This document shows positions 56,918-64,000 of a stretch of DNA of 64,000 bases, piece by piece. The stretch is from Gammaproteobacteria bacterium. GTDB lineage: Bacteria > Pseudomonadota > Gammaproteobacteria > Pseudomonadales > Pseudohongiellaceae. The position numbers and the translations under genes are program-made. The stretch spans positions 62,001-126,000 of the forward strand of contig PASF01000006.1 in assembly GCA_002711845.1 (NCBI GenBank). The letters are read 5' to 3'. How positions within the stretch are numbered: position 1 is the first letter of the stretch; every line of letters starts with the position of its first letter. The notes beneath the pieces were generated by a model. The model was not told the DNA's origin. It was given only the letters and a program-made list of their open reading frames with translations, and did no database searches.

Positions 56918-57864
56918 AGAACCAGTTCAATACGCTGACTACAGGGGCCCGGCCGACAGGTTGGCGCCAGTGGCCCCAGGCCATGAGCCTGCATGCGATC
57001 GGCATCAATACCGGCCGCCACCACCCGTTCAATGACCTCCCGTGCACGTTGCGCCGAGCGTGCCTGCAGCTCGGTCAGCGGTGCGTTATCCTGCAGGTGG
57101 CCGACCACGTAAACCTCAAGCAGCGTATTGCGTCGCATCACGTCGACAATCAGCGCAATGCCGTCATCGTTGACCAGCGCGTCATTCTCGTCAAAACCCA
57201 GACCGGTAATGACCACGTTGCGCTCACGCATCAACCGCTGCTCAAGTGCCTGTGGCGTGGTATTCAACCCGTCACGTTGCTCGGCTGCCAGCTGCACCGG
57301 TAGCTCCAGAAAATCGATATGGGCATACATGCGCCGGTTGGCCCGTGTCACCACATACAGGGCTGCGTAACCGGCCACTGGCGCTTCATCGCTGACACCC
57401 TGATAGGTGCTGGCCAGATAGTACTGGTTGGCTTCCGGGCCATACAGGATGCGGTTGTTAAACACATCGTTGGCCCAGAAATTACTGCTGCCACAGCCCC
57501 GGCCCTGACAGCTGAACAGGGCCTGCTGCCCCTGACTTAACAGCTGTTCCCGGTAAAACCCGAACACCTCGGTGGCAGAAAAACCCTCGGGAATCTCGTA
57601 GGTGATACGCCGCAGATGACCCTGAAAGCGCTCAGCCCGGCTGGGCGCGACGGTGCCGGCAGCACGTTGCATACGCCCCAGTGGCAGGTTATACACCGTG
57701 GACGGCTCCTGGCGATAGTCCACGATGGTGGCGCCGGGAAAACGCTGAAAACTGGCATAATCGGACGCGCCTGCCACATCGGCGGCGAGCCGGGTTGAGG
57801 CCAACGTCAGGGCGAGCGCCGGGATCAGTGTCAATGCCAGCCATCGGAAACTGCAATCAATCAT
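56908..57864 (-). CDS. DUF4892 domain protein with C-terminal OmpA-like domain
   Basis: A 318-residue exported protein. Residues 1-28 form a signal peptide (FRWLALTLIPALALTLAS). The middle (about 35-200) matches DUF4892 (FPGATIVDYRQEPS, TYEIPEGFSATEVFGFYREQL). The C-terminal part is OmpA-like (VYVVGHLQDNAPLTELQARSAQRAREVIERV), but the usual GHTD is GHLQ, so the Asp that contacts diaminopimelate is missing while an Arg near ARSAQRA remains. Likely outer-membrane or periplasmic. Its ATG overlaps the DUF4389 gene by 8 nt. Confidence 0.85.
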   Translation of the reverse strand: MIDCSFRWLALTLIPALALTLASTRLAADVAGASDYASFQRFPGATIVDYRQEPSTVYNLPLGRMQRAAGTVAPSRAERFQGHLRRITYEIPEGFSATEVFGFYREQLLSQGQQALFSCQGRGCGSSNFWANDVFNNRILYGPEANQYYLASTYQGVSDEAPVAGYAALYVVTRANRRMYAHIDFLELPVQLAAEQRDGLNTTPQALEQRLMRERNVVITGLGFDENDALVNDDGIALIVDVMRRNTLLEVYVVGHLQDNAPLTELQARSAQRAREVIERVVAAGIDADRMQAHGLGPLAPTCRPGPCSQRIELVLQP

Positions 57865-58540
57865 CTTTATCCTGCCTGTCGACAACATCGGTGACACCCA
57901 TGGCCGGGCCGCTTTCTGTCGCAGCATCGGGCCTGGATTGGGGCTTGGTTTTGGGCTTGGACTGGGTTTTGGACTGGGTTTTGGGTTTGGTTTTGGCGGC
58001 AGGCTTCGGGCTCGGAGCGCTGGTACCGGCCGCGGCCTTTTTAACAGTGCTTTTGCGCGTGCTTGCCGCAGAGCCGGCTTTCGGCGTCTTGCTGGTGGCC
58101 TTGGTGGCGCGTCGGGCGGCTGATTCTGCCATCACCCGGGCGGCCGACTCTGCTGCCGTCTCAGCTGCCGTCTCTGAACCGGCTTCCGGCGCGACGGGCT
58201 GCTTCGCGGTCGCCCCAGTGTCAGCGACCGTCACATCCGCAACCTCATCATCGGCCTCATCCTCCGGGGTCAGGGGGAAGGGGGCAAACGGAAACGGCTT
58301 GTCCTCGCTGTTGTAGGTGAGGAAGGCAAGTATCTGCGACACATACAGGGTCAGGCTGTTGCCCAGTCGCCGCAGATTGGCGTTGTCCTCGCCGGTGATC
58401 AGGCTAAACAGGATCTGTGCCAGCATCAATACCAGCAACACGACACCGGCAACATACAGCGCCAGTATGAAGCCGGCCATGAACAGCACGCGCAACCAGA
58501 CTGAAGGTTGCTTCAGGTTTTCCGCAAATTCGTCAGACAT
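57857..58540 (-). CDS. DUF4389 domain inner-membrane protein with low-complexity tail
   Basis: A 227-residue protein. The DUF4389 core (about 1-95) has a long hydrophobic stretch (WLRVLFMAGFILALYVAGVV) that can form one or two helices and the segment NSLTLYVSQILAFLTYNSEDKPFPF. The tail (about 115-227) is disordered: acidic, then Ala-rich, then Lys/Pro repeats (KTKPKTQSKTQSKPKTKP). Start at MSDEFAENLKQ (58540). Function unknown; tail composition differs from its neighbours. Confidence 0.82.
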   Translation of the reverse strand: MSDEFAENLKQPSVWLRVLFMAGFILALYVAGVVLLVLMLAQILFSLITGEDNANLRRLGNSLTLYVSQILAFLTYNSEDKPFPFAPFPLTPEDEADDEVADVTVADTGATAKQPVAPEAGSETAAETAAESAARVMAESAARRATKATSKTPKAGSAASTRKSTVKKAAAGTSAPSPKPAAKTKPKTQSKTQSKPKTKPQSRPDAATESGPAMGVTDVVDRQDKDD

Positions 58541-58624
58541 AATTCCAGGCTCCAATGGTGATTATCTATCGCAGCATCGACCCGGCGCAAAGTCATGGGA
58601 TTCAGTCACGCAATACAGCGCTGG

Positions 58625-59656
58625 TCACGTTAATGTTTTACTTCGGTGTGCCTCGTACTCGACATCCAGCGCGCCTTCACCCAGCATCAGCGCCGAGATC
58701 ACCTGACTGACCGGTTTTCCTTCATAAACAATCTGGTACAGACCCGACGCGAGGGGCATGTAAATACCAAGCTGGTCGGCTTTTTCCTTGACCTGCTTGA
58801 GGGTGTTAACCCCTTCAGCAACCTGACCTGTCTCGGCCACTGCGTCCTGCAGCGACTTGCCCTGCCCCAGCGCAAAGCCTACACGAAAATTGCGGCTCAG
58901 CGAAGACGAACAGGTCACGATCAGATCCCCGACCCCGGCCAGCCCGAGAAAGGTCATCGGATCGGCGCCCAGCGCCCGGCCAAAGCGCGCCATTTCCGTC
59001 AGGCTGCGGGTGATCAGCATGCCATTGGTGTTTTGTCCCATGCCCATGGCCGAGGCGAGCCCGGCGATGATGGCGTAGATATTTTTTAACGACCCGCCCA
59101 ACTCGACACCAAACATGTCGTCATTGGTATACACCCGAAAGTATTCTGACTTAAGTACGTCGCGCACGCGATCACGGACCATGTCATCAGCGCTGGCGAT
59201 GACCGTACCGGCCAGATTGCGCTTGGCAATTTCGCCGGCCAGGTTGGGGCCGCTGAGCACACCGATGCGCGCATCCGGGGCTTCTTCGTGCATGACCTGA
59301 CTCATCAGCAGAAACGTGCCGGCCTCAATGCCTTTGGTGCAGCTGACCAGAATGGTATCCGCCGTCAGGGCCGGCAGTATCTTTTTCATGACTTCACGAA
59401 AATAGGCACTGGGCACCGCGACAAACACCAGACGGCTGCCGCTGACGGCCTGTTCGATGTCAGCGGTGGCCAGCACGTTGTCGTGCAGCCGGTAGCCCGG
59501 CAGATAGTGCGGGTTTTCATGGGTGCGATTGACCTCGTCTACGAGGTCACTGTTGCGCATCCAGAAGTTCACCCGGTAGCCATTGCCAGCCACAATATTG
59601 GCGATGACTGTGCCAAAACTGCCGCCTCCCAGCACGCTGACGGTTTGCGTGGGCAT
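58625..59656 (-). CDS. gpsA: Glycerol-3-phosphate dehydrogenase [NAD(P)+]
   Basis: GpsA supplies sn-glycerol-3-phosphate for phospholipids from dihydroxyacetone phosphate. The 343-residue protein shows the nucleotide loop VLGGGSFGTVIA (8-19; Gly in place of the usual Ala), the catalytic Lys in GSLKNIYAIIAG, and NTNGMLITRSLTEM. The downstream gene is the DUF4389 protein after 84 bp. Confidence 0.96.
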   Translation of the reverse strand: MPTQTVSVLGGGSFGTVIANIVAGNGYRVNFWMRNSDLVDEVNRTHENPHYLPGYRLHDNVLATADIEQAVSGSRLVFVAVPSAYFREVMKKILPALTADTILVSCTKGIEAGTFLLMSQVMHEEAPDARIGVLSGPNLAGEIAKRNLAGTVIASADDMVRDRVRDVLKSEYFRVYTNDDMFGVELGGSLKNIYAIIAGLASAMGMGQNTNGMLITRSLTEMARFGRALGADPMTFLGLAGVGDLIVTCSSSLSRNFRVGFALGQGKSLQDAVAETGQVAEGVNTLKQVKEKADQLGIYMPLASGLYQIVYEGKPVSQVISALMLGEGALDVEYEAHRSKTLT

Positions 59657-59685
59657 GTCCTTTCTCCCGCTGCTTCAGGCAGTTG

Positions 59686-61071
59686 TCAAAATACCCGGTT
59701 CAGGCCATCAAGCGCCGCAATGCGATAGGCTTCGGCCATGGTCGGATAGTTGAAGGTGGTATTGAGGAAGTACTTCATGGAGTTGGCTGCGCCCTGCTGC
59801 TCCATGATCGCCTGACCAATGTGGACGATCTCCGACGCCTGGTCACCGAAACAGTGAATGCCCAGAATTTCCAGCGTTTCGAAGTGGAAGATCAGCTTGA
59901 GCATGCCCACCTGCTCGCCGGTGATCTGACCGCGGGCGGTATTGTTGAAGAAAGCCTTGCCCACTTCGTAAGGCACCTGGTCAGCGGTCAGCTCCTGCTC
60001 GGTCTTGCCCAGGGTGCTGATTTCCGGAATGGTGTAGATGCCCGAGGCGACCCGGTCGATGGCGACAAAGTCGTCGGGGTCCACGATCGCGTTGCAGGCA
60101 GCGCGCCCCTGATCATAGGAGGCACTGGCCAGTGACGGCCAGCCGATGATATCGCCGGCCGCGTAGATGTTTTGCTGAGCCGTCTGGTAACGCTCGTTGA
60201 CCTGCACCTGGCCGCGGGCGTTGATGTCAATGCCCAGCTTCTCCAGCCCCATGCCATCAGAATTACCGGTGCGCCCGTTGGCCCACAGGATGATGTCACT
60301 TTTGATCTTTTTACCCGACGCCAGATGCGTGACCACATAGTTGTCGTTGTATTCGATGGACTCGTAGGCCTCGTTGTGGCGGCTGCGCACACCGATGTCG
60401 CGCAGGTGGTAGCTCAAGGCATCGGAAATTTCCCAGTCGAGGAAGGACAACAGGGAGTCCGCCGGATTGATCAACTCCACCTTGCAACCCATGCCGCCAA
60501 AGATCGAGGCATATTCGCAGCCGATGACACCGGCACCAATAACCGTCACTTTTTTCGGGGAATGATCCAGGGTCAGGATCTTGTCGCTGTCAAACAGTCG
60601 TGGGTGGGTGAAATCCACGCTCTCGGGGCGGTATGGCCGCGAGCCGGTGGCGACAATGAAGTAGTCTGCCTTCAGCGTCGGGCCTTTGTTACCCAACTTG
60701 ATGGTGTTGGCGTCCAGAAACGTGGCGTGCCCCTGAATCACCTCGACATCATTTTTCTCGTAATAGTTGCTGCGCAGATACACCTGCTCATCAATCACCC
60801 GGTCGGCGTGGCGCATGATTTCCTGGAAACTGGGTTTATGCAGGGTGGCAAATTCACGCAGCAGCGGGTTGGAGCGAAACTGCATGATCTGTTTCACGTA
60901 ATGGCGCAGTGCTTTGGACGGAATGGTGCCCAGGTGCGTGCAGTTGCCGCCTACCTTGTCGCGATCGGAGATCAGTGCCACGCGCTTGCCGTGTTTGGCG
61001 GCGTTAATGGCTGCCGACTCGCCTGCCGGACCACTGCCAACCACAATAATATCGTAGGAATTCTTTGCCAT
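59686..61071 (-). CDS. sthA: Soluble pyridine nucleotide transhydrogenase
   Basis: A soluble flavoprotein that reoxidises NADPH with NAD+. The 461-residue protein has the FAD loop [10 protein letters not shown] (10-19) and the pattern C44-THLG-T49: the second redox cysteine of disulfide reductases is Thr, as in SthA. The NAD loop [19 protein letters not shown] and C-terminal HIGQAIMEQ also fit. I start at [10 protein letters not shown] (61071), with AAGGAG 10-12 nt upstream. It directly follows nqrM. Confidence 0.95.
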   Translation of the reverse strand: MAKNSYDIIVVGSGPAGESAAINAAKHGKRVALISDRDKVGGNCTHLGTIPSKALRHYVKQIMQFRSNPLLREFATLHKPSFQEIMRHADRVIDEQVYLRSNYYEKNDVEVIQGHATFLDANTIKLGNKGPTLKADYFIVATGSRPYRPESVDFTHPRLFDSDKILTLDHSPKKVTVIGAGVIGCEYASIFGGMGCKVELINPADSLLSFLDWEISDALSYHLRDIGVRSRHNEAYESIEYNDNYVVTHLASGKKIKSDIILWANGRTGNSDGMGLEKLGIDINARGQVQVNERYQTAQQNIYAAGDIIGWPSLASASYDQGRAACNAIVDPDDFVAIDRVASGIYTIPEISTLGKTEQELTADQVPYEVGKAFFNNTARGQITGEQVGMLKLIFHFETLEILGIHCFGDQASEIVHIGQAIMEQQGAANSMKYFLNTTFNYPTMAEAYRIAALDGLNRVF

Positions 61072-61094
61072 GCTGGGTACTGCTCCTTTTTGAT

Positions 61095-61277
61095 CTACTT
61101 CGACGTTTCCTCGCACTTGGCGGGGTTGCCGCCACACAGCTCACAGCTGCCATCAACACCGGCATTGTTCAGACCGCCGCAGGAGCCCTTGATCGGCTCG
61201 CGGCCAAATATGACACCGACGGCCATGCCAGCGACAACCATCAGCATTATGATCAGACTTGCGATTAACGTTGTCAT
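61095..61277 (-). CDS. nqrM: Na+-NQR maturation protein NqrM
   Basis: A 60-residue protein with one N-terminal helix (about 2-24) and four cysteines, C33, C45, C48 and C55, in the pattern GSCGGLN...GSCELCGG...KC, matching NqrM (DUF539). NqrM is needed to insert iron into the NqrDE site of the Na+-pumping NADH:quinone reductase. The ATG at 61277 has GGAG upstream and is 2 nt after the apbE stop. Position between apbE and sthA, near nqrEF, supports the call. Confidence 0.92.
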   Translation of the reverse strand: MTTLIASLIIMLMVVAGMAVGVIFGREPIKGSCGGLNNAGVDGSCELCGGNPAKCEETSK

Positions 61278-61279
61278 CC

Positions 61280-62368
61280 TCAATTCTCCAGAGTGCTGCC
61301 GGGTAAATCGTCATCGTCCGACAGAAAGTTCGCGAACTGCGACGTGTAGCGGCTGTCAAAACCGTCATCGCCGCTGCGCTTGGTGATAAAATAGGCCGCC
61401 AGGTCAAGGCGTTGTGACAGCTGATAGGCTCGATCGACGCCCATCACCATAAAGGCTGTTGCCAGCGCATCGGCCTCTGCCGCCGTCTCGGTAATGACGT
61501 ACACCGCGGCCAGGTCATGCGTCACCGGGCGCCCTGTGAACGGGTCGATCTCATGCGAGAATCTTACACCATCCTGCTCGAAATAATTGCGATAATCGCC
61601 CGAGCCGGCAACCGCGATCGATTGTCCGTCTACCACAATGATATCATGCACCACCGGTGCGCCCTGTGAGGGGCGTTCGATGGCCGGCACCCAGCTGCTG
61701 CCATCGGGCTTGCGGCCACGAAGACGCAGCTCGCCACCGATCTCGATAAAATAGCTGTCCAGTCCCACCGAGTCCAGATAATCGGCAACCACATCGGCGC
61801 CGTAACCCTTGGCAATGGCACTGAGATCAACGCGCACATCGTGCCGCTTTCTCAGGCGCGGTGGCTGTGAGCTCACGTCCAGATGGTGAAACCCCACCTG
61901 CCCGCGTAACTGCTGAACCTCGGCATCCGTCGGAATACGCGATGAGCCGGGCATTTCCTGCACCGGGCCAAAGCCCCAGCGATCCACCAGCGGGCCCACC
62001 GTGACATCAAAATAACCATCGGTCAGCTCGCTGATGGCCTGCGCTTGCATCATCACGTCGGCCAGTTCTGCGGAAATGTCCACCCACTGCCCCACCGGCG
62101 CGCGATTGAAGCGTGACAGTTCCGAGTCCGGCGCATAGGTGGACATCAGTTCACGATCGATGCGAAACAGATGTTCTCCGATACCCTGTGCGAGCTCGTT
62201 ATCGGAGAGCGTTTCCGGGAACTCTGTGACCAGGACGCGGTACCAGGTCCCCATGGTCTGGCCATCCAGCTGATAAACCTGACCGGGCCCCTCGGGACGC
62301 AACCACATCCAGCTTAGAAACAACGCCAGAAATGCCAGGGTAAAACTGTAACGACGCAGGTATTTCAA
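61280..62368 (-). CDS. apbE: FAD:protein FMN transferase
   Basis: ApbE attaches FMN covalently to threonines of NqrB and NqrC. The roughly 362-residue protein starts with a basic stretch and one membrane anchor (YSFTLAFLALFLSWMW) instead of the lipoprotein cysteine found in many relatives, then DGQTMGTWYRVLV, AIAKGYGADVVADYL, IGGELRLRG, and the C-terminal SHEIDPFTGRPV metal site. No good ATG is present; TTG at 62368 has GGAGAG 5 nt upstream and is preferred over a TTG 13 codons earlier. Confidence 0.93.
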   Translation of the reverse strand: MKYLRRYSFTLAFLALFLSWMWLRPEGPGQVYQLDGQTMGTWYRVLVTEFPETLSDNELAQGIGEHLFRIDRELMSTYAPDSELSRFNRAPVGQWVDISAELADVMMQAQAISELTDGYFDVTVGPLVDRWGFGPVQEMPGSSRIPTDAEVQQLRGQVGFHHLDVSSQPPRLRKRHDVRVDLSAIAKGYGADVVADYLDSVGLDSYFIEIGGELRLRGRKPDGSSWVPAIERPSQGAPVVHDIIVVDGQSIAVAGSGDYRNYFEQDGVRFSHEIDPFTGRPVTHDLAAVYVITETAAEADALATAFMVMGVDRAYQLSQRLDLAAYFITKRSGDDGFDSRYTSQFANFLSDDDDLPGSTLEN

Positions 62369-62408
62369 CAAGGCTCTCCAGTCAATGGCCTTTGTACAGA
62401 AACGCAAA

Positions 62409-62445
62409 GGGGAGCAGGACTGTCAACACAGCACCTCTGCTCCCC
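62409..62445. terminator. Hairpin in the nqrF-apbE gap (inner)
   Basis: GGGGAGCAG (62409-62417) and CTGCTCCCC (62437-62445) pair perfectly over a 19-nt loop upstream of apbE. No T-run follows on the minus strand; it may tune apbE expression relative to the nqr genes. Confidence 0.45.
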
Positions 62446-62473
62446 CGGTCTGGATTCTGGAACACCCTGAGCT

Positions 62474-62495
62474 GTGTGCCACCGGGGTGGCACAC
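62474..62495. terminator. Hairpin in the nqrF-apbE gap (outer)
   Basis: GTGTGCCAC and GTGGCACAC form a perfect 9-bp stem with a CGGG loop, 6 bp beyond the nqrF stop. A T-run is lacking. Together with the hairpin at 62409 it makes a double stem-loop between nqrF and apbE. Confidence 0.5.
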
Positions 62496-62501
62496 GACAG
62501 A

Positions 62502-63728
62502 TCAGGAGAATTCGTCCAGTGCGATGTTCTCGTCCTCAACGCCCAGATCCTTGAGCATCTTGATGCAGGATGCGTTCATGATAGGCGGTCCGCACATATA
62601 GTATTCACAATCTTCCGGCGCTGCATGATCTTTCAGGTAATGATCATGCACGACGTTGTGAATAAAGCCGGTATAACCGGTCCAGTTGTCTTCCGGCTGC
62701 GGTTCCGACAGGGCCACATGCCAGACAAAATTATCGTGCTCTTCAGCAAGTTTGTCGAAATCTTCCACATAGAACATTTCTTTCTTGCTGCGCGCACCGT
62801 ACCAGAAAGAGATCTTGCGCTTGCTGTTGAGACGGCACAGCTGATCGAAGATATGCGAACGCATCGGTGCCATACCGGCACCGCCGCCAATGAACACCAT
62901 TTCGTTGTCGGTTTCCTTGGCAAAAAATTCACCGTAGGGCCCGAACACCTTGATCTTGTCGCCCGGCTTCATGTTGAAAATATAGGAGGACATGATGCCC
63001 GGCGGATAATTGGTGCGCGGCGGTGGTGTCGCGACGCGGATGTTGAACTTGATGATGCCGTATTCTTCGGGGTAGTTGGCCATTGAGTAGGCGCGGATGG
63101 TGGTTTCATCACATTTGGAGTTCAGATTGAACAGACCGAACTTTTCCCAGTCTTCGCGGAAACGTTCATCAATGTCAAAATCCTTGAAGTGTACTTCGTG
63201 CGGTGGCACTTCCAGCTGCACATAACCGCCGGCACGGAAGTCGACAACCTCGCCTTCGGGAATTTTCAGCACCAGCTCTTTGATGAAAGTCGCCACGTTG
63301 TGGTTGGAGATGACCTCACATTCCCACTGCTTGACACCAAAGAATTCGGGGTCCACTTCAATCTTCATGTCCTGCTTGACCGCGACCTGGCACGACAGGC
63401 GCCAGTTGTCCTTGGCTTCACCCATGGTGAAGTGGCCCGCCTCGGTCGGCAGCATGGAGCCACCGCCGTCGATCACCTGGCATTTGCACTGGGCACAGGT
63501 ACCGCCGCCGCCACAGGCAGACGACAGGAAGATGCCGGCGTCAGCCAGGGTGTTGAGCAGCTTGCCGCCCGCAGGCACAGTGATGGATTTATCGGGGTCA
63601 CCATTGATCTCGATCTTTACGTCACCGGAGCTGACCAGTTTGGCTCGCGCGGCAAGAATCAACATCACCAGCAGCATTACCACGACGGTAAACATCAATG
63701 CGCCAGCTACAATCGTTGTGATATCCAT
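62502..63728 (-). CDS. nqrF: Na+-translocating NADH:quinone reductase subunit F
   Basis: NqrF accepts electrons from NADH through FAD and a 2Fe-2S center and starts the Na+ pump. The 408-residue protein has an N-terminal helix (about 6-26), a ferredoxin domain with C72, C78, C81 and C113, an FAD segment [11 protein letters not shown] and the NAD-binding [17 protein letters not shown], ending DEFS-type. It is the last gene of the nqrABCDEF set and follows nqrE after 43 bp. Confidence 0.97.
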   Translation of the reverse strand: MDITTIVAGALMFTVVVMLLVMLILAARAKLVSSGDVKIEINGDPDKSITVPAGGKLLNTLADAGIFLSSACGGGGTCAQCKCQVIDGGGSMLPTEAGHFTMGEAKDNWRLSCQVAVKQDMKIEVDPEFFGVKQWECEVISNHNVATFIKELVLKIPEGEVVDFRAGGYVQLEVPPHEVHFKDFDIDERFREDWEKFGLFNLNSKCDETTIRAYSMANYPEEYGIIKFNIRVATPPPRTNYPPGIMSSYIFNMKPGDKIKVFGPYGEFFAKETDNEMVFIGGGAGMAPMRSHIFDQLCRLNSKRKISFWYGARSKKEMFYVEDFDKLAEEHDNFVWHVALSEPQPEDNWTGYTGFIHNVVHDHYLKDHAAPEDCEYYMCGPPIMNASCIKMLKDLGVEDENIALDEFS

Positions 63729-63771
63729 TATTTCTGAAACCTTTTCACTTCAACGTGGGTTACAAAACAGT

Positions 63772-64000
63772 TTAAAGCGTCAGACCACTGAATGACATGA
63801 AGCCTAGCGACATCAATCCGGTGCTCACAAACGTGATGCCCAGACCACGAAGACCTGCCGGCACGTCGCTGTATTTCATTTTTTCGCGAATACCTGCCAG
63901 CAGCACAATCGCCAACGCCCAGCCAAAGCCGGCACCGATGCCGTACACCACACTTTCCGAGAACGTGTAGCTGCGCTCAACCATGAACAGCGACGCACCC
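63772..64000 (-). CDS. nqrE: Na+-translocating NADH:quinone reductase subunit E, C-terminal part (truncated by window edge)
   Basis: The visible 75 or so residues run off the right edge without a start; an internal ATG at 63984 is not the gene start. The segment [39 protein letters not shown] and the ending [12 protein letters not shown] match the C-terminal helices of NqrE, a membrane subunit that with NqrD holds a 2Fe-2S/iron site in the Na+ pump. The remaining nqrA-D genes are expected beyond 64000. Confidence 0.93.
   Translation of the reverse strand, partial: GASLFMVERSYTFSESVVYGIGAGFGWALAIVLLAGIREKMKYSDVPAGLRGLGITFVSTGLMSLGFMSFSGLTL

Overview
The window is a dense, high-GC stretch of chromosome from a gammaproteobacterium. 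The identity signals are a full lipopolysaccharide and Lol lipoprotein-export locus, a Na+-translocating NADH:quinone reductase locus (nqrE, nqrF, apbE, nqrM), fimV, class 2 pyrD, soluble transhydrogenase sthA, and gene orders that strongly recall Pseudomonas and related marine orders (lolCDE-comEC-exbBD-lpxK-kdsB-murB beside rne; leuCD-asd-fimV-truA-trpF-accD-folC-dedD-cvpA-purF). The Na+-NQR suggests a marine or halotolerant organism; I would not name a genus. About 57 protein genes are supported. I see no tRNA, rRNA, insertion sequence, prophage or CRISPR array.

Layout. 1-14713 (all minus strand): lolC-lolD-lolE, comEC, exbB-exbD, msbA, lpxK, a Trm112-like protein, kdsB, murB, uvrC, pgsA. 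Most junctions are 1-4 nt overlaps, so this is a long envelope-biogenesis operon that runs into uvrC and pgsA. A stable-RNA-like promoter points off the left edge. 14714-15520: divergent control region holding a lolC promoter and a long structured leader for rne. 15521-18700: RNase E, closed by a very strong hairpin terminator. 18887-20203: an orphan sigma-54-type activator with a cysteine-bearing PAS-like sensor. 20232-24528 (minus): etfB-etfA, a DUF1285 protein, nagZ-hpt. 24718-25332: lexA with an SOS box placed over its own -10 element. 25581-29424 (minus): topA and ilvE. 29527-31617: tatD, a glutaredoxin-like protein, pyrD. 31783-39456 (plus): a MoxR / DUF58 / DUF4381 / BatA / BatB-TPR / BatD operon (an aerotolerance-type VWA system) ending in yciH. 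39463-48248 (minus): purF, cvpA, dedD, folC, accD, trpA, trpB, trpF, truA. 48269-54126 (minus): fimV, asd, leuD, leuC. 54198-56212 (minus): aroC, prmB. 56347-56895: folE. 56908-61071 (minus): DUF4892-OmpA protein, DUF4389 protein, gpsA, sthA. 61095 to the right edge (minus): nqrM, apbE, nqrF and the C-terminal end of nqrE.

The coding content is almost entirely core metabolism and envelope biology, and I found no convincing new multi-gene defence or mobile system. The less ordinary material lies between and at the edges of genes: two distinct families of dispersed palindromic repeats (each with two copies here, and both meeting in the lexA-topA gap), three different short tandem arrays placed just upstream of start codons (DUF1285, fimV, leuD), a 21-bp-stem terminator behind rne, an 83-nt out-of-frame overlap in which comEC reads through the ribosome-binding site and start of exbB, a perfect -10 box only 8 nt before the tatD start codon, and a BatB whose metal-binding VWA motif looks degraded while its partner BatA is intact. 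All positions were read by eye; no database search or folding program was run.
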